The notes under the pieces are model-generated. The model was not told the DNA's origin and made no database searches. It worked only from the letters and a program-made list of their open reading frames with translations. This document shows positions 1 through 12,764 of a stretch of DNA of 64,000 bases, piece after piece. The translations under genes were made by a program, and so were the position numbers. Numbering within the stretch: position 1 is the first letter of the stretch; each line of letters starts with the position of its first letter. Source of the stretch: Blasia pusilla (lineage: Eukaryota; Marchantiophyta; Marchantiopsida; Blasiales); assembly GCA_050084515.1 (NCBI GenBank), contig CM114275.1:12338001-12402000 (forward strand), in the 5' to 3' direction.

Positions 1-1563
1 TAAACCTTTGGAGATAGAAGGGGCCCACCATGAGTATTTCCATGTAATCACTATTAGTATTATGGTCATATACGAGCTAGATGTTTTAGTCTATATCCTA
101 GGTTACATCCAAATGGAGTGTTAGAGAGGATTTCTAAGCGTGTTGGAGATCCGAGTAGACCCATAGGTCATAGAGTAGGTGGTCTTGTGGAGGATGAGGA
201 GTTGGATATGTCCATGGAGGAGGTGGATATGCTTTTGCAAGAGATAGAGGTTCACCACCTAGATGAGTCGAGAGAGACTCTTAGTGTGAGGCTGGGATGG
301 CTATTTAGATAAAGTTTTTACGATAATAGATTGCAGCCATAGTGTTGAGGTTACTGCATGCGGCGTCTATAGCATTGACATCATATCAAGCAACTATAAA
401 TATGGATATAAATCTTGGTTAGATGTGTGTGGTTGCACCTATGGAGGAAGCAGTTGTAGTAACGTAGTTATACGTGAAGCATTAATAGAGTCGCATCCAC
501 ATAAAGGGGAAGCCAAGAAACATACCAAGCTTCCTTGTCATTTACGTTATCAAAGGTGACAAAGATATGTCATGATTAGAGTTTCCTGGATGATGTTGGG
601 ATGTTGTCACGATATATGTTACATCTTAGTTAGCCGTCATGTAGAGTTCTACCACCATGACGCCATAGAGGGTCAGCGGGTTGTTCGAGTGCATCTTCGT
701 CCTTAGATGTTGGATGAGATTGGCGACATGTCCATTGCGTCAGGAACATCATTTAATTTCTGAAAATTTTCTCTATTTTGGTATTTTCCAGCCAAGTGAT
801 GCGTTGATCGAGTCAACAATCACCTAGTGACGTGTGCACGTAGATTATCGTTTCAAGGCTATTTTGGGGGGAAGAGCATTTTGGCTCTCCCAAGGCTATA
901 AGAGAGGGAGCAATGGCTTCCCAACCCATCTTTCTCATGTTGGGCCTTAAGAGCACCTCTCTTGCTTTGTGTGTAATATGAACTAGGGTACTAGCGTTCG
1001 GATTCTCTCATAGCAGAGGGTGGATATGGCTCGATATACCAATGTAGATTTGATAGTGGAGTTGGCCATGTTAGCCATTTTTACTTTGATTTTGGTTGTG
1101 TGGTCTTGATGTATATGTGTGAGTTGTATGTCCTCACGAGACTCTTGCAGCTGCCCCAGAGCCATTTCTTTGCAACCACAAGTATGCAATACAAAAGTGG
1201 CTTTGCTCAATCAATTTGCTAGAAAATTTAAAAGGTTATTATACTAAACACTAATGAGTTTGGTCTAACTTGCTACATAGAGATTCCTATACTACCATCC
1301 ATTTCCTTGCCTCCGTGCTCTCTTGCACTCTACAATGGATCTTCCACGAGATCGCTTTCATTAGAGACTCAAAACTCCATTAAGCACGTCTTCCTTCTCT
1401 ACTGTCAATGTGAGTCTGCCTCCTTGCAGACTCGTTGTGGAAAACATGCATTTCACAACATGCACGTTTGAATCTCCACAGCCTGCACATTTGTGCAAAC
1501 TGATTAGGGGTACTCATAAAAGCAAACTTGTAATAAGTTAACGGGATGAGAGTGAGTATATGT
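1..1563. other. Intergenic, probable decayed retroelement sequence
   Basis: No host gene is recognisable. A 64-codon acidic reading frame at 118-312 (+) has no family signature that I know. A TATA-like stretch (ggctataagagaggg) near 892-906 followed by CT-rich sequence looks like the promoter part of an old LTR, but no LTR ends were found. Treat as decayed transposon sequence. Confidence 0.35.
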
Positions 1564-1642
1564 TAATATCTTCCCTTCACGGGCTATGCACTAGCTCTTC
1601 AAACACTTTTTTTTATTTCCCGTGCATCGCACGAGCACCTTA
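1564..1642 (+). mobile_element. Helitron 3' end fragment
   Basis: About 79 bases match the 3' end of the Helitron that follows directly. Both share the string cttcccttcacgggct, a short hairpin built on cgtgcatcgcacg, and the tail gcacctta. The expected CTRR terminus is not visible because the next Helitron starts at the following base. The upstream part of this copy is missing or too diverged to follow. Two head-to-tail Helitrons of one family are therefore seen. Confidence 0.6.
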
Positions 1643-1858
1643 TCTATATTATTATGGGAGAGTGCCTTCTTGATTTGCAAACACCTCTATGCTTGACATG
1701 TGGCAACTTGGCATCAAGAAAAAATTTCACATGCTACGGGAAGCAAGAAAAAAATTTGAATTTATGTGCAACATCATTAATCTCTTCCCTTCACGGGCTA
1801 TACACTAGCTCTTCAAACACTTTTTCATTTCCTGTGCATCGCACGTGCACCTTACTAA
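1643..1858 (+). mobile_element. Short non-autonomous Helitron (216 bp)
   Basis: The element begins TCTATATTATTATGGG after an A, and ends with a small hairpin (gtgcatcgcac), a short spacer and CTAA followed by T. This is the Helitron signature: 5' TC, 3' hairpin plus CTRR, insertion between A and T. There is no coding capacity, so it would depend on a RepHel protein supplied elsewhere. Its 5' end resembles those of three other Helitrons in the window (16405-16604, 36358-36516, 57404-57579). Confidence 0.75.
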
Positions 1859-4380
1859 TATAATATATATGTATAATGTAACGTCTCATGATGTTCTCAA
1901 TTTTTGAAATATTTTCATTTCCATTTTTTACTAAAAGTTCTTCTTTGGTGCTTGAAATAAAAAAAACTCATGAAAAATCATAGAAGGTGAACGCACCAAA
2001 TTTAACATTTATAATTGATGATGGTTGTGTCAATCGTTAACCAAACCTCCTTACTTTGGCCTTCTAAAAATATCTTTGCATCCAAAACATCTTTTTTTTG
2101 TCATTCCCAACACATTTTTCCTCAACAAGTCCTCTTCTTCTCTTGGTCTCCGTGCAAATATCCTACTTGTGAAAGGATTCTTCACATTATTTAAAGCTCT
2201 AAGATCATGTAGAAACTACTAACTCTGCAAAGACAGAGAATGTTTGTTGTAGAATCAACACAAAAGACTTATCACTTTATTCTAGATGGTGACTTGTGCA
2301 CATTTGTTGCCTAAACCTACACATGTTACATTTTGACATGGTAATATGCTAAACTATAGGAGTTGTCTTGAGTTTGTTCATATACCAACACAATTTATAC
2401 TTACATCATGTCTAAACTATGATAAGAACTCCAGTATCTTCGGCACATTATATACTTTCAATCCATCTAAACTTGTGATATGTGCACATACACAAGAAAG
2501 GCCATTTTTTGGCGTAAAATTAGGTTGTGTTTTGTTTCAAAGAATATGAAATATTTGTAACAATGTTCTCTATGTCATAATTCAAACTTCTCAGTGTCTT
2601 TCTTTAAACTGCTCAAGTACTACATTTACACCATAGTTGAAAAATGTAACTTCTTACTACTAGTCTATATATGTTTTCTCGTGAAAATTTCCTATTCACA
2701 TAACTCTAATATGTACAAATATGCAAGCCAAATTTTGATTCATTACCTCAATGCATTCCCATTTAGATTCAAATTATGTTTTCAATTCTATAATGACTAT
2801 AATAATAGTTCTCGCAATTTGCTCTAAGGTAGTTAAATGAACTAGGGATTTGGTTCATTATCATCTCTTTCATTATATGAAACTTATCTCTAGTCCATAA
2901 ACTCTTTTTTTTCTTATCCGCCAATTCTTATTTTACAATTCTCACAAACATAATGTTATATCACCTTGATTATCTTCATCAAAATTGGGAATTCATGATC
3001 GGTCTTCCATTCTCAAATCTCATCTCAATACCATCTTATTTAAGATTATTTATGCTACTTACTTTAAACAATAATTGATTCCATGCATGAATGTATCGAA
3101 TTTAACTATATTCCAAAGAATCCTCCACCATATTCATTATCATGCACACATGTGTATGAATAACATAAAATACATGGCACAATTTAATAGAGTTCATTCA
3201 ACTAATCATACCCTCAATGCATTTACCATATGACGCTCATAAGAGCGACGAACAACTTATCATCACGGATAGCAACTCCATTCCTATAATTTCTCTTCAA
3301 CATCTCCATCTCCAAAATTTTCCTCAACTAACTTTGTACAACCCCTACTATGAGCCTCAAATGGATTTGGAGCTATCGTGTTGCTCACCTAAATATCTCG
3401 GGGTAAACTTTGCACCGTAGACCTTGAGCTATATTACCCCACTCTAGGATCATCTTTAATTTCTATTGGAAGAAACTTTGACCATATGTTCCAAGGGGCT
3501 ATACTACTTTAGTCTAACTTGTGTCCAACAACTCACTTATTCCTAACCCAACTCATTTAAAATTTTTCTTTAAAAAAGCACCACCAACTACTAAAATATG
3601 ACTATCAAAGATGAGGATATGAAATCTATATTATTATGTTACAGTACCCTCATGGTTTTCGAACACCTCTCCTTTTGACACCTAAGGCCTTTAGCCAACA
3701 CTGTTGTTGCAGACATCTAAGGGTTACTCGGGGATAAATATTATAGGTTAATGATGGATAATTTAAATTACCCTTCATTTCTAACCATGCACAATCTTAA
3801 GAGCATGGACTAGTATGCCAAAGGGAGGTTGCCGCACTTCTTCTCAAACATAAAAGGGATGAAATGCCTCTACACTATGGAATGTGTCATCCTAGGAGAA
3901 TTTTCATGGTTCCAACATAAGGGACAACCTTTGTCAAGGCTCTCTGTTTGAAAGCTCAAAGTCTAAAATTTCCAAAATGGAGACTATCCAAGAATTTTGA
4001 AAGCTTCCAGTAACTAGTTGCCTTTATGGAAATTTGACTATGTCTAAAGGAAGACAACCAAAACTTTTTAAATGAGACATGAGCAATATAAGACTAGGAG
4101 GAAAAAAAGACCATAAAATAGTCAAAAATTGCAAATATATAATTTAATAATTAAAAGAATATGGAATTAGAAAAAACCTTGTGTAATTGATTGAAACTTC
4201 GTAACATGGGTACAAGCTAATTAATCTATATTGCAAATGTTTTTTGGACCGTGACTTCATATTCTTCCTTCGACCTGTTAATTCGAGTTCCGATATTTCG
4301 CCGGGAAGTGAATGGAAAAATCTGGGAGAAACCGAAATGTATCGTGCCTCTCGGTAAAAACCCGAGGACTAAAAAGAATC
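1859..4380. other. AT-rich intergenic DNA
   Basis: Reading frames are short, scattered and without recognisable motifs. Base composition is clearly more AT-rich than the GC-rich block starting near 4380. No RNA gene or transposon end was recognised. Confidence 0.5.
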
Positions 4381-6426
4381 GTCCGAGCCGCCGCTAAGTT
4401 GGCTACACGGTGCGAAGGCGAGGCGAGGCTAGGCTAGGCTAGGCTAGGCGAGACTCCGCCGCGAGAGCGCAAAGTCAAAGTGGGTCGGGTTCTTAGTTTA
4501 AGAGTCCGACGACGCCGGGGAGCAAGAAGGACGGAATTAACTAACAGGAAAGGAGGTGGCGGCGATGGCAGGCGAGAGGCGGTGGTTCGGGCCAACCCGG
4601 CCCGGTATTCTGCAATACCACGCGGAGCCCAGGAGAACAAGCGGCCGTCAGGCGGATGCGGATGCGTGGGCGGGGAAGCTCGGGACCGACGGACAGATCT
4701 GGATACCGGAGGGTAATATCCTCGGAGGGGATGCGGAACTTCGGAAGGAAGGAACACGGGTACAGCAGCATCCGGCCAACGAACGAGCGGAGGGTGAAAG
4801 GAAAAGGCTGTACCGGTGGCCTGTGTGGGTACCGGCTGCTACCGGTACTCTGCGCGCAAGAGTTGGAGCGAGCACCGGATGGCAGCCGTACGAGCCTATC
4901 TATCGAGCGGAGTGGCGACAGTGGAGTGGGTGCGCTGGGCACAGTGGCGAATTTTCCCCACTGCTTCGTGCACGATACCATACACGTTCCCATGGTTTCG
5001 TTAGGTTTGCACAATCACCGTCTTATTGTGCTGCTCTATTTCTTATTAGTGTGTAATTAAATGTTCGTCCTCTCGTTTACCCTGCCGCGCTGCAGCAGCT
5101 GCTCCGAATTCCCAGCTCCGCATTTCCGCAGCGAATTTTCACCTTTTCCCCTGTGCTTTTATGCTTTTAATATGCGCTGTGCGTGCGACGATCTGGTGAG
5201 GACGAAGGAGAGGACCGGAGAAGGGAAAGTAGAGTTGTTGTTGTTGTTGTTGCATTCGCCGTCGTCGCTAGGCCTCCCCTTCCCACGACGACAAGATTGG
5301 TGCTTCGCTCATCAGGTTGTAGCTCTTCGTGGACTTGGGGATGTTTTGAGTTCTTCATGTTTCAACTGCTGCTATGGAAGGGAACGTTTGAACGCTGTTT
5401 CGGAGAAGAGATCGGATGTGCCGCTGAGCTTTTCAGTTGTTCCATTTCTGATTGATATTAGTCAGTGCAATTGGAAGGAAAGCGAGCACAACTCGAGTGC
5501 TGGAGACTACCTGCAAAATGTAGACGGAAGATTTCACGTTCGGCATGTGCAATTCACGAGTATGTGAGTCAACTGTGATTCAACTTCGTCGACTGCGTCT
5601 GGAGACGTGCGGAGTCCAATTTGCCGAGAGAATCTAGGCGCTCGAAGGCTAATTAGATCTTGATCTCTGGATTTGTCGCTTCAAAATTGAAGCCCACTGC
5701 TGGCCGTCGGGAGAGAGGTTGCGGAAACTTTAGATCGCTGAATTGGTGGCAGTCGACTGTGTCCATGGTGTAAGGATGTGAATCGTGAAGAATGGCATCC
5801 CCTCTGGACACCTTAGCTCAGTGCAACAACGCGCACTGGTGATTCGTGGTAAGAAGTGGTCTGTGCCCTCGAATTAGCTGTTTGACCCAGTCTTCTATCA
5901 TTTCTACTCTAGAGATCTCTACCCGTCCTGATTAGAACGAGATTCAGACGCACGGATGAGGATGCCAATTTGCCTTTCGTAGTGAAGGTATTCGAACACT
6001 GCATACTTTTTTCTCTTCGGGTGCTTAGTTGTGGCAGCCATGTCGCTAGATCCTGAAAGTCAATCGTCTGGGTTCGAATCTTCCTGCCTGCCTGCGGGCG
6101 TCTTCTGCGTGTCGGCTGTCTAGATCTCGACGCCAATTTGCCTTTCGCAACGCGTTTGGCAAAGTCTCGCTCCGCTAACGCTTTCGAAAATGCTTACAGG
6201 GGCACCAGTATTTGTGAATCATTTCAGACGATAGCAACCAGTCAGAGTGAGGGCATGGCAAAGTCAGGCGGTCATGACGAGGAGAAGGCAAGCCTAGAAG
6301 TGAGTCGGTACTGATAGTTGGATGGATGGTTGAACTCCTCGCAGCTTCTTTTCAAATCATGGATGGCCTGAGTCAGCGAATGCTCGACTAATGATGTTTC
6401 TCGGGTCGTGACAGTTGGTCGGTTGG
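4381..6426 (+). promoter_or_regulatory. GC-rich upstream region and putative 5' UTR of the CAX gene
   Basis: From about 4380 the sequence becomes GC- and CpG-rich, in contrast to the AT-rich DNA to its left. It holds a pentamer array (aggct repeated about five times, 4426-4452) and a gtt triplet run near 5235. Many overlapping frames are open here on both strands, as expected of stop-poor GC-rich DNA, and none resembles a known protein. The CAX start codon lies at 6427 with an in-frame TGA at 6409-6411. I infer promoter plus transcribed leader, possibly with leader introns. The transcription start cannot be placed. Confidence 0.45.
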
Positions 6427-9400
6427 ATGGATAGCGGCTACAACGGTGAACAAGAGATGGAGCCATTAAGACCTGGCGAGAAATTGGTGGCTAGAACGAG
6501 TATTCCTTCTCGATCTCCTAGAGTTAAAGAGATCGAGAGTACGGATCTAGATGGTCAAGGACAGTGTCCAAGGAGACTTCACTATTTCCGCCGTGTCATG
6601 AGGACGGGATTTCCTCACATTCTATCATCAGGAATTCGCGAAGTTGTTTGTGGAAGCAAGATTTGTATCTTGATGGTGATGGTACCAGTCACGATTCTCG
6701 GCGTACACTTCCAGCTGGGAAGAGTAAGTTTCTGCCCGCTTGTATTGTGTAGCATGACGATTGAACTTCCATATGCTTCAGACATGTCAGTCGAGACAAA
6801 TGGTCTTCGAACCTTGCCTACTTTGAGGCCTACACTACTACTCTTCCCACTTTTTGGTGCGTGATGGTATCCTCCTGAATAGAAAAAAACGCTCTTGGCT
6901 TCATGGCCTTGAAAACTAGAATAGCAACAGGTGTAGAGATGACACATCTTGTGGCCTGAAGGCAATCTCAGTGTCCTGAGAGGAATTTCAGGACTTCATA
7001 ATTCCATGAAGAACTTGAGAATTGAGAGCAATGAGTGAGGGGACTAGAAAATGATATTTTTGGCACCCACAGAGATCTGTGACTGGGGACGGATAATGCA
7101 CAAAATAGGGAAGCACAGACCGACCACAGGTCAATTGGGCCAGTCCTGAGCACGCTGCTGCAGTAAGGACAGCTCTCTGAGTTTTTACGTTGTCTCATCT
7201 GTAGGCTTTCTACCTGGGAATTTCTGAATCTAGGAGCCTTCTTCATAAAACTGTCAAGGCAGTGCCGATCTCTAGAATTGAGGAATTTATGAGCATAGGT
7301 GGGTAATCTTTGCAAACACCATCAACATTTTCCTTATTGTCATAGTACAGTGGACTGAGGAGGATATCATGGCTTTTCTCTTCTACCGAGTGTGAACTAT
7401 GGTTCTCTGCACATGAACGGGCAGATAGTCTCTTCCCAAGCTGAATCACCTCAGTATTCCACCATTTTTCCTGTTTTGAATTATGAGTGTTCCATGACCT
7501 AGAGTGAAATTGGGTAAGTGAATGCGTCTTCTTGTGGTGCAACCTTGTAAATGAGGGTTTCCCACTGAGATCTACCTCTAGGGTCTTGATAATCCTCTAG
7601 GCTTGTGGAGAGAGTACAAGTTAGGCTGTGCCTGTGTTGGGTAACGTTCTTCATAGCAGCTCTTGGTTTCTTGTCTGAAGACAGCACCATAGTGACAATG
7701 GTCTGTGATTTATGGCTGTGTTAGATAAACCAGAGGATTCTAGACTGAGCTATAAAGCTAGAGCAAATGAAAGCCAGGCAACAGGAACAGCACGCATCTG
7801 TAATGAATGTACTCTGCAGCATAGAGCTGATCAGAGCGGCTCATTGAAATTACCGGGGCATCTAAATCGTGCCCCTCCTTCAACAGAAACTAGTGCATTC
7901 CATATTCCTGTTAGCTATTGGTCGCAGGTGGTCGCTTTATAGTGATGAATTTTGCCATTTAATTTATCCTGCTTTTCCAATTTACGAGTGGTTGTCTGAG
8001 GAATTCTCCGGAGAGTCATATGAGGAAAGTTTATGCTGTGTGTTTGTGTTTCTGCTTTTGTTCTAGATTTTTGAACCCTGAATCTGAGTCATTTACAATC
8101 TACTGACTGATTTTTGTACTTCGTGAAGTTTCTGCAACATGTAGACTTCCCCTTACATCTTTTATCTTCTCCTGTCTTACAATTGAATGTTTGGTGTCTC
8201 GAAGAACTATTCTTGAATGTTATGTGAATGTGAAATCTAAAAAAGCTACAATGACATGATGTATGTTGACTTTTCACCATTCAGGTTGTGGAAGGCCCAA
8301 GTTCCATCCACTACAGCGGATGGAATTTTTTCTGTTTACTGTAAAAGTCATGTAGTGCATTTTTCTGTATTGCAGGGGTACATATTTGCTGCAAGTTTAT
8401 TGGCTATCGCACCTTTGGCTGAACGACTTGGTTATGTCACTGAGTAAGTAACTCTCACATCTAGTTTTTTTGCAGAGTTGAACTCTTTAAGGTTAAGGTT
8501 AAGTGTCATAAATTGACTTGGTCAAGTAACTCTGGATATTGAAAACTGCAGGCAGCTGGCAGAATTCACGGGGGCTACTGGTGAGTTTTGTTTTACATGG
8601 CTTGGTTCATTGTACAGTCTCAAGCATCTACCCTATCACTTCGAATTTTTTTCAAAGAGATTGCTGTACGACCTAAGGTAGTAGAAAAGGTTTTCATTTC
8701 TTAAAATTTATTGACATTGGACTGTGGTTCTGTTTGCATTCTATTTTAAGTGTTATGTATTATCTTATCAGTATCATGTGACATTAGCAATTATGGTGGG
8801 TTGCTGCTTCCAGTGGGAGGACTTTTAAATGCTACTTTCGGGAATGCCACGGAGATGATCATATCAATTTTGGCGTTACGGCAGAATATGATTCGTGTTG
8901 TTCAACTTTCGCTTCTGGGTTCCATACTTTCAAACATGCTACTTGTGCTTGGTTGTGCCTTCTTTTTCGGTGGCGTAAAGCATAATGATAAGAAAGAGCA
9001 AAATTTCAATAAGGTATGGAAGGGTGAATAACCTCCCAAGGTAGCCGATGCTTATGATTTATCTTGTGTTGCATCTGAGAATTGAGTCGGTCACATCTAA
9101 GCAGTTCCAGCTTCTGTTTACTCTAAGTAGCTTCATGGGCAGAATTTTGATCACTTCTTGTTAATGAATAATTGTGAAGAGAGATTTTGTGAAAATTGTT
9201 TATTTTCTCTGTTTGCTTCCGAGATTGAAGGCTTGGACTTCCCTGCTCAAGTACTTGATGAAATCTCATTGAGATTGTAATGTTTGGTGTGCATAAATTT
9301 GTGATACAGGCAGCGGCATTGGTCAGTTCAAGTTTGTTGCTGATGGCTGTCATGGGGCTGGTCTTCCCAGCAGTGCTGCACGCCACACATACAGAGATTC

Positions 9401-11054
9401 ATGATGGCTCGTCAGAGCTCACTCTCTCAAGATTCAGCAGTTGCATAATGCTCGTGGCATATGGCTGCTATCTCTATTTTCAACTAAAGAGTCATAAAGA
9501 GCTATATGATGATCCCAAAGAGGTGAGAGGATGCTTTCATGATGCAGACCTCTTATGTTGAATTGCACAATTCATCATGGACGGAAGTCAAATTTTACAG
9601 AACTTATTATGGCCTGGATACACTTGATTTGTCACATTTTGGAACTGCCGATTTTGAAGTATTGGTCCAATTAACCTACGTTTATGTTATTCCTTAGTAA
9701 ATATGTCTCACAGGTTTATACTTGTATTCAGGACAAAGATGGTGAAAGTGAAGAATGTGAGGAAGAGGAGTCAACTCTTGGGTTTTGGGGCTCGATATTC
9801 TGGCTGGGAGTTTTGACGATTTTCATCTCCATCCTTTCTGATTGTCTAGTAGATGCTATTCAGGTGAGGCAGGACCCAGAACTCTCGAGTCTGAGTTCAC
9901 TGCAAATTCGTAATTATGTTGGTCATTAATGTGAGTCGTTGCTTGGATTTCTTCTATTGCAGTTACTTCTCATGGAGTCCATCAACTGAAACTGAAATAT
10001 TGAGATCTCATCTATTGACAGGGTGCCTCTGAAATGTGGGATGTCCCCGTAGCATTTATCAGTGTAATTATTCTGCCCATTGTGGGCAATGCAGCCGAGC
10101 ATGCCAGTGCTGTCATGTTTGCTCTCAAAGATAAACTGGTATGTGTGCGTTTAGATTCCTCATAAAGGTTTAATTGTTATCAACTTCTGAATCTCGTCTT
10201 TGTATGTCACCCATTTTCTAATGAATTGTTTCAGTATGCTCCAAATGGCCAGAGGATAGGCAGTGACTCATTGTATGGGACTCTCTTGTTCAGGACATTT
10301 CACTAGGGGTAGCCATTGGATCTTCTACCCAGATTGCCATGTTTGTGGTAAGTGCAACTAAGAAATAAGATTGGCTGCATTATTATTTCTTTTGAAGAAC
10401 AGATCCCAAATATATCTATGGATTTTGGTGTGGATTCCTCTGGGGACATCATGTTCAATGACTTGTACACTCTGAAGGACATTGGGCTCTAACTCTGAGG
10501 TGTTTCTGCAGATTCCTTTCTGTGTTGTGATTGGCTGGATCATGGGGAAAGATATGGACTTGAATTTTCAGCTCTTTGAAACAGCTACATTATTTATCAC
10601 AGTGCTTGTTGTTGCATACATGCTGCAGGTGTGTGCTTTATCCTGAGAAAGTCTGGTTTTATTAGTTTTGCCTTCAGTGAATGTATTGCCAGTCGTGATT
10701 GTTTTTCTACAGCTCGTTAGCCAGGTGATAATTGTCAATTTATTTTCCCTCACGAGACTTGCTCATGAAAATGTTGCAGATGGCCAGATGTCCGTGTTAA
10801 GATACAGTGAGACCAGTATTCTTTACCAATGTGTTTGGAAACTGCTTTGACCAGATTTTCCATATGACGTAATGTTGCAGGAAGGGACGTCGAATTACTT
10901 CAAAGGCCTGATGCTGATTTTGTGCTACCTCATTGTTGGTGCAAGCTTTTTTGTGCATGTCGACAACACAGGGCAACGTATGTATACTTTGGGTTTGGAT
11001 TGCCTTTCTGATGTTTTGCTTGGGCTTTTCGGAAACAGGCTCCACTCATGTTGA
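6427..11054 (+). CDS. CAX: Vacuolar-type cation/proton exchanger (CAX family)
   Basis: Ten exons join in frame with GT-AG introns: 6427-6723, 8376-8443, 8552-8580, 8814-9013, 9310-9522, 9732-9863, 10022-10138, 10294-10347, 10512-10628 and 10881-11054, giving about 466 residues, normal for plant CAX proteins. CAX antiporters move Ca2+ or Mn2+ into the vacuole in exchange for protons. Visible signatures are [13 protein letters not shown], the first alpha repeat [15 protein letters not shown], an acidic loop (EECEEEES) and the second alpha repeat [18 protein letters not shown] followed by [13 protein letters not shown]. Roughly eleven hydrophobic segments are spread along the protein. The ATG at 6427 is chosen because TGA lies in frame at 6409 and the first transmembrane segment follows in the same exon. 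Intron 1 is 1.65 kb. A gtatgt donor near 10978 could give an alternative C-terminus beyond the last helix. RAD51D lies convergent downstream. Confidence 0.9.
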
Positions 11055-12764
11055 ATATACTAATGTGATTACGGACTTATGGTCTTTCAGCTGGCAATTG
11101 AGAAATGAGGATCTGCCATTTGTGATCATATATGGACCATGGAAGTACAACTTGGCAAGCTATGGGTTCGAAGAGGGCATGGTGGACATCTGTGTTCTCT
11201 CCGCATACTTTGAAGTATACAAATCATGGTAAATCAGTCCTCCTTAAGGACTATTGTCAAGCCCTAAATAGTCGCCAATAACTTCAAGGATCAAAGCTTG
11301 ACTCTTTGTAAATTGATGTGTCGGTGGTGCATAAATTATGGCTGTTTAGAAGGATGCAAGCTGCTGTGTGACCTCTGTAATAATTTGCATGCAATTCTTT
11401 TGGAGGACTTGTATAATGTCAATAGATTATGGTCTTTTGAGGGTCGCACAAGTTGCCCAGGATCATACAAATTCAGGAGGTCGAATACACACTGGCATAT
11501 AGAATGTGCACGGATGGATCATCGGAGATGCACATAGGAAAGGTAGAAACTCCTGGAAGTTTTACCTGGAAGATGGATGATATTTCCAGAATAGTGCCAA
11601 ATCAAGTGAATAGTGGCAAATCTTCAGTTGTTGACACATCTACTCAGTAAAACTTAATCTTTGGAAACTTTATGCTGAAGTTTGTACCGGATGGGAACAT
11701 ATGTGAGCTTGACATGGATTGGAAGATTTCACTTCACTGGTACAAAGAACCAACAACCTATGACTTGATAAAAAATCATTCATGGGTTGTTTGAAGTAAA
11801 CAAATTCCAACAGCTATAGACAGTGAAGATAAAATGCAGAGCACTTCTAAAAGATGGACAAACTTTTGTCAGATTTACTATATCCACAGCAAAATTTCCA
11901 GTCACTGGTTATCACTGTAGTGGGAAAGTCTATATTCTCTATGGTCAAAGCTTAAGATTGATGTCACGACTGATGCCACCAACACTGTATTATTTAGGGT
12001 GGGTTGGTAGAACTTTTCCCAAGGGTTTGCCCAAAAGTAGTTTACCATGTAGAAATGTTTCATTCATGACTCCGATCTGGCCTAACCTCTGTACTTGAAT
12101 AAACTTATTTTGGAAGTAAAACGACCAGCTCGCTTTACTATAATCACTTATCACTTGTATTCACTGAACACTCATACTATTCATGGCAATGTTCCTCCTC
12201 AAATTACTCATGGAAAGCTGTGTCCACATCAGGTCTAGTTAATGAAGAAAAGGCCTCTCTCAAGTCATGTCAGTCTTAGCACCATCCCTCTTTTTCTGCA
12301 TGATGGCCTGCACCCATAAAATCACTCTAAGCAGAATCACACTCTAAGCAGAATCTTTATGATTGAGTAACACCATCTCTCCGCTTGCAAGACTCTCAAC
12401 AGTGAAATTTCCCAGCTTCACCTTCGATTTTCTTCTTCTTTGTAGTCATCTGTCATTGGCAGTCATAGTTTGTAGGCCAGCTCTACCGATGCGGAAGACT
12501 GCCTGTTTGTTACATGCCTGTTTTGAAATCGGTTTCCAAAGTCAGTAAAAGCTAGCATCCCGAACTTGTGCAGAAGCTATGAAACCTCCATCCCAACCTC
12601 ACTGCTAGGATCACTATTTCACCAGTAGCCATCATTAGTAGAAAGGCCAGTTTGAGACGAGACAAAAGTTAAATTTAAGGATCATGATTCAGAGAGAACC
12701 CTTGCATGCGAGTGGAATCTGGGCACGGTCAGACAGTAACCCTGATACATTCAGGCTACCTACC
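11055..12764. other. CAX 3' region and convergent intergenic DNA
   Basis: The stretch lies between the CAX stop and the end of the oppositely transcribed RAD51D gene. An AATAAA at 12098-12103 (+) is a possible polyadenylation signal for CAX. Short open frames (for example 10933-11232) resemble nothing known and are probably untranslated sequence. The last RAD51D exon or its 3' UTR may lie at about 12360-12764 on -. Confidence 0.4.

Noticed and set aside
4434-5567. Many overlapping open frames on both strands (up to about 168 codons)
   Set aside because: They lie in GC- and CpG-rich DNA with few stops, overlap each other in several phases and show no known motif. The CAX start lies further right.
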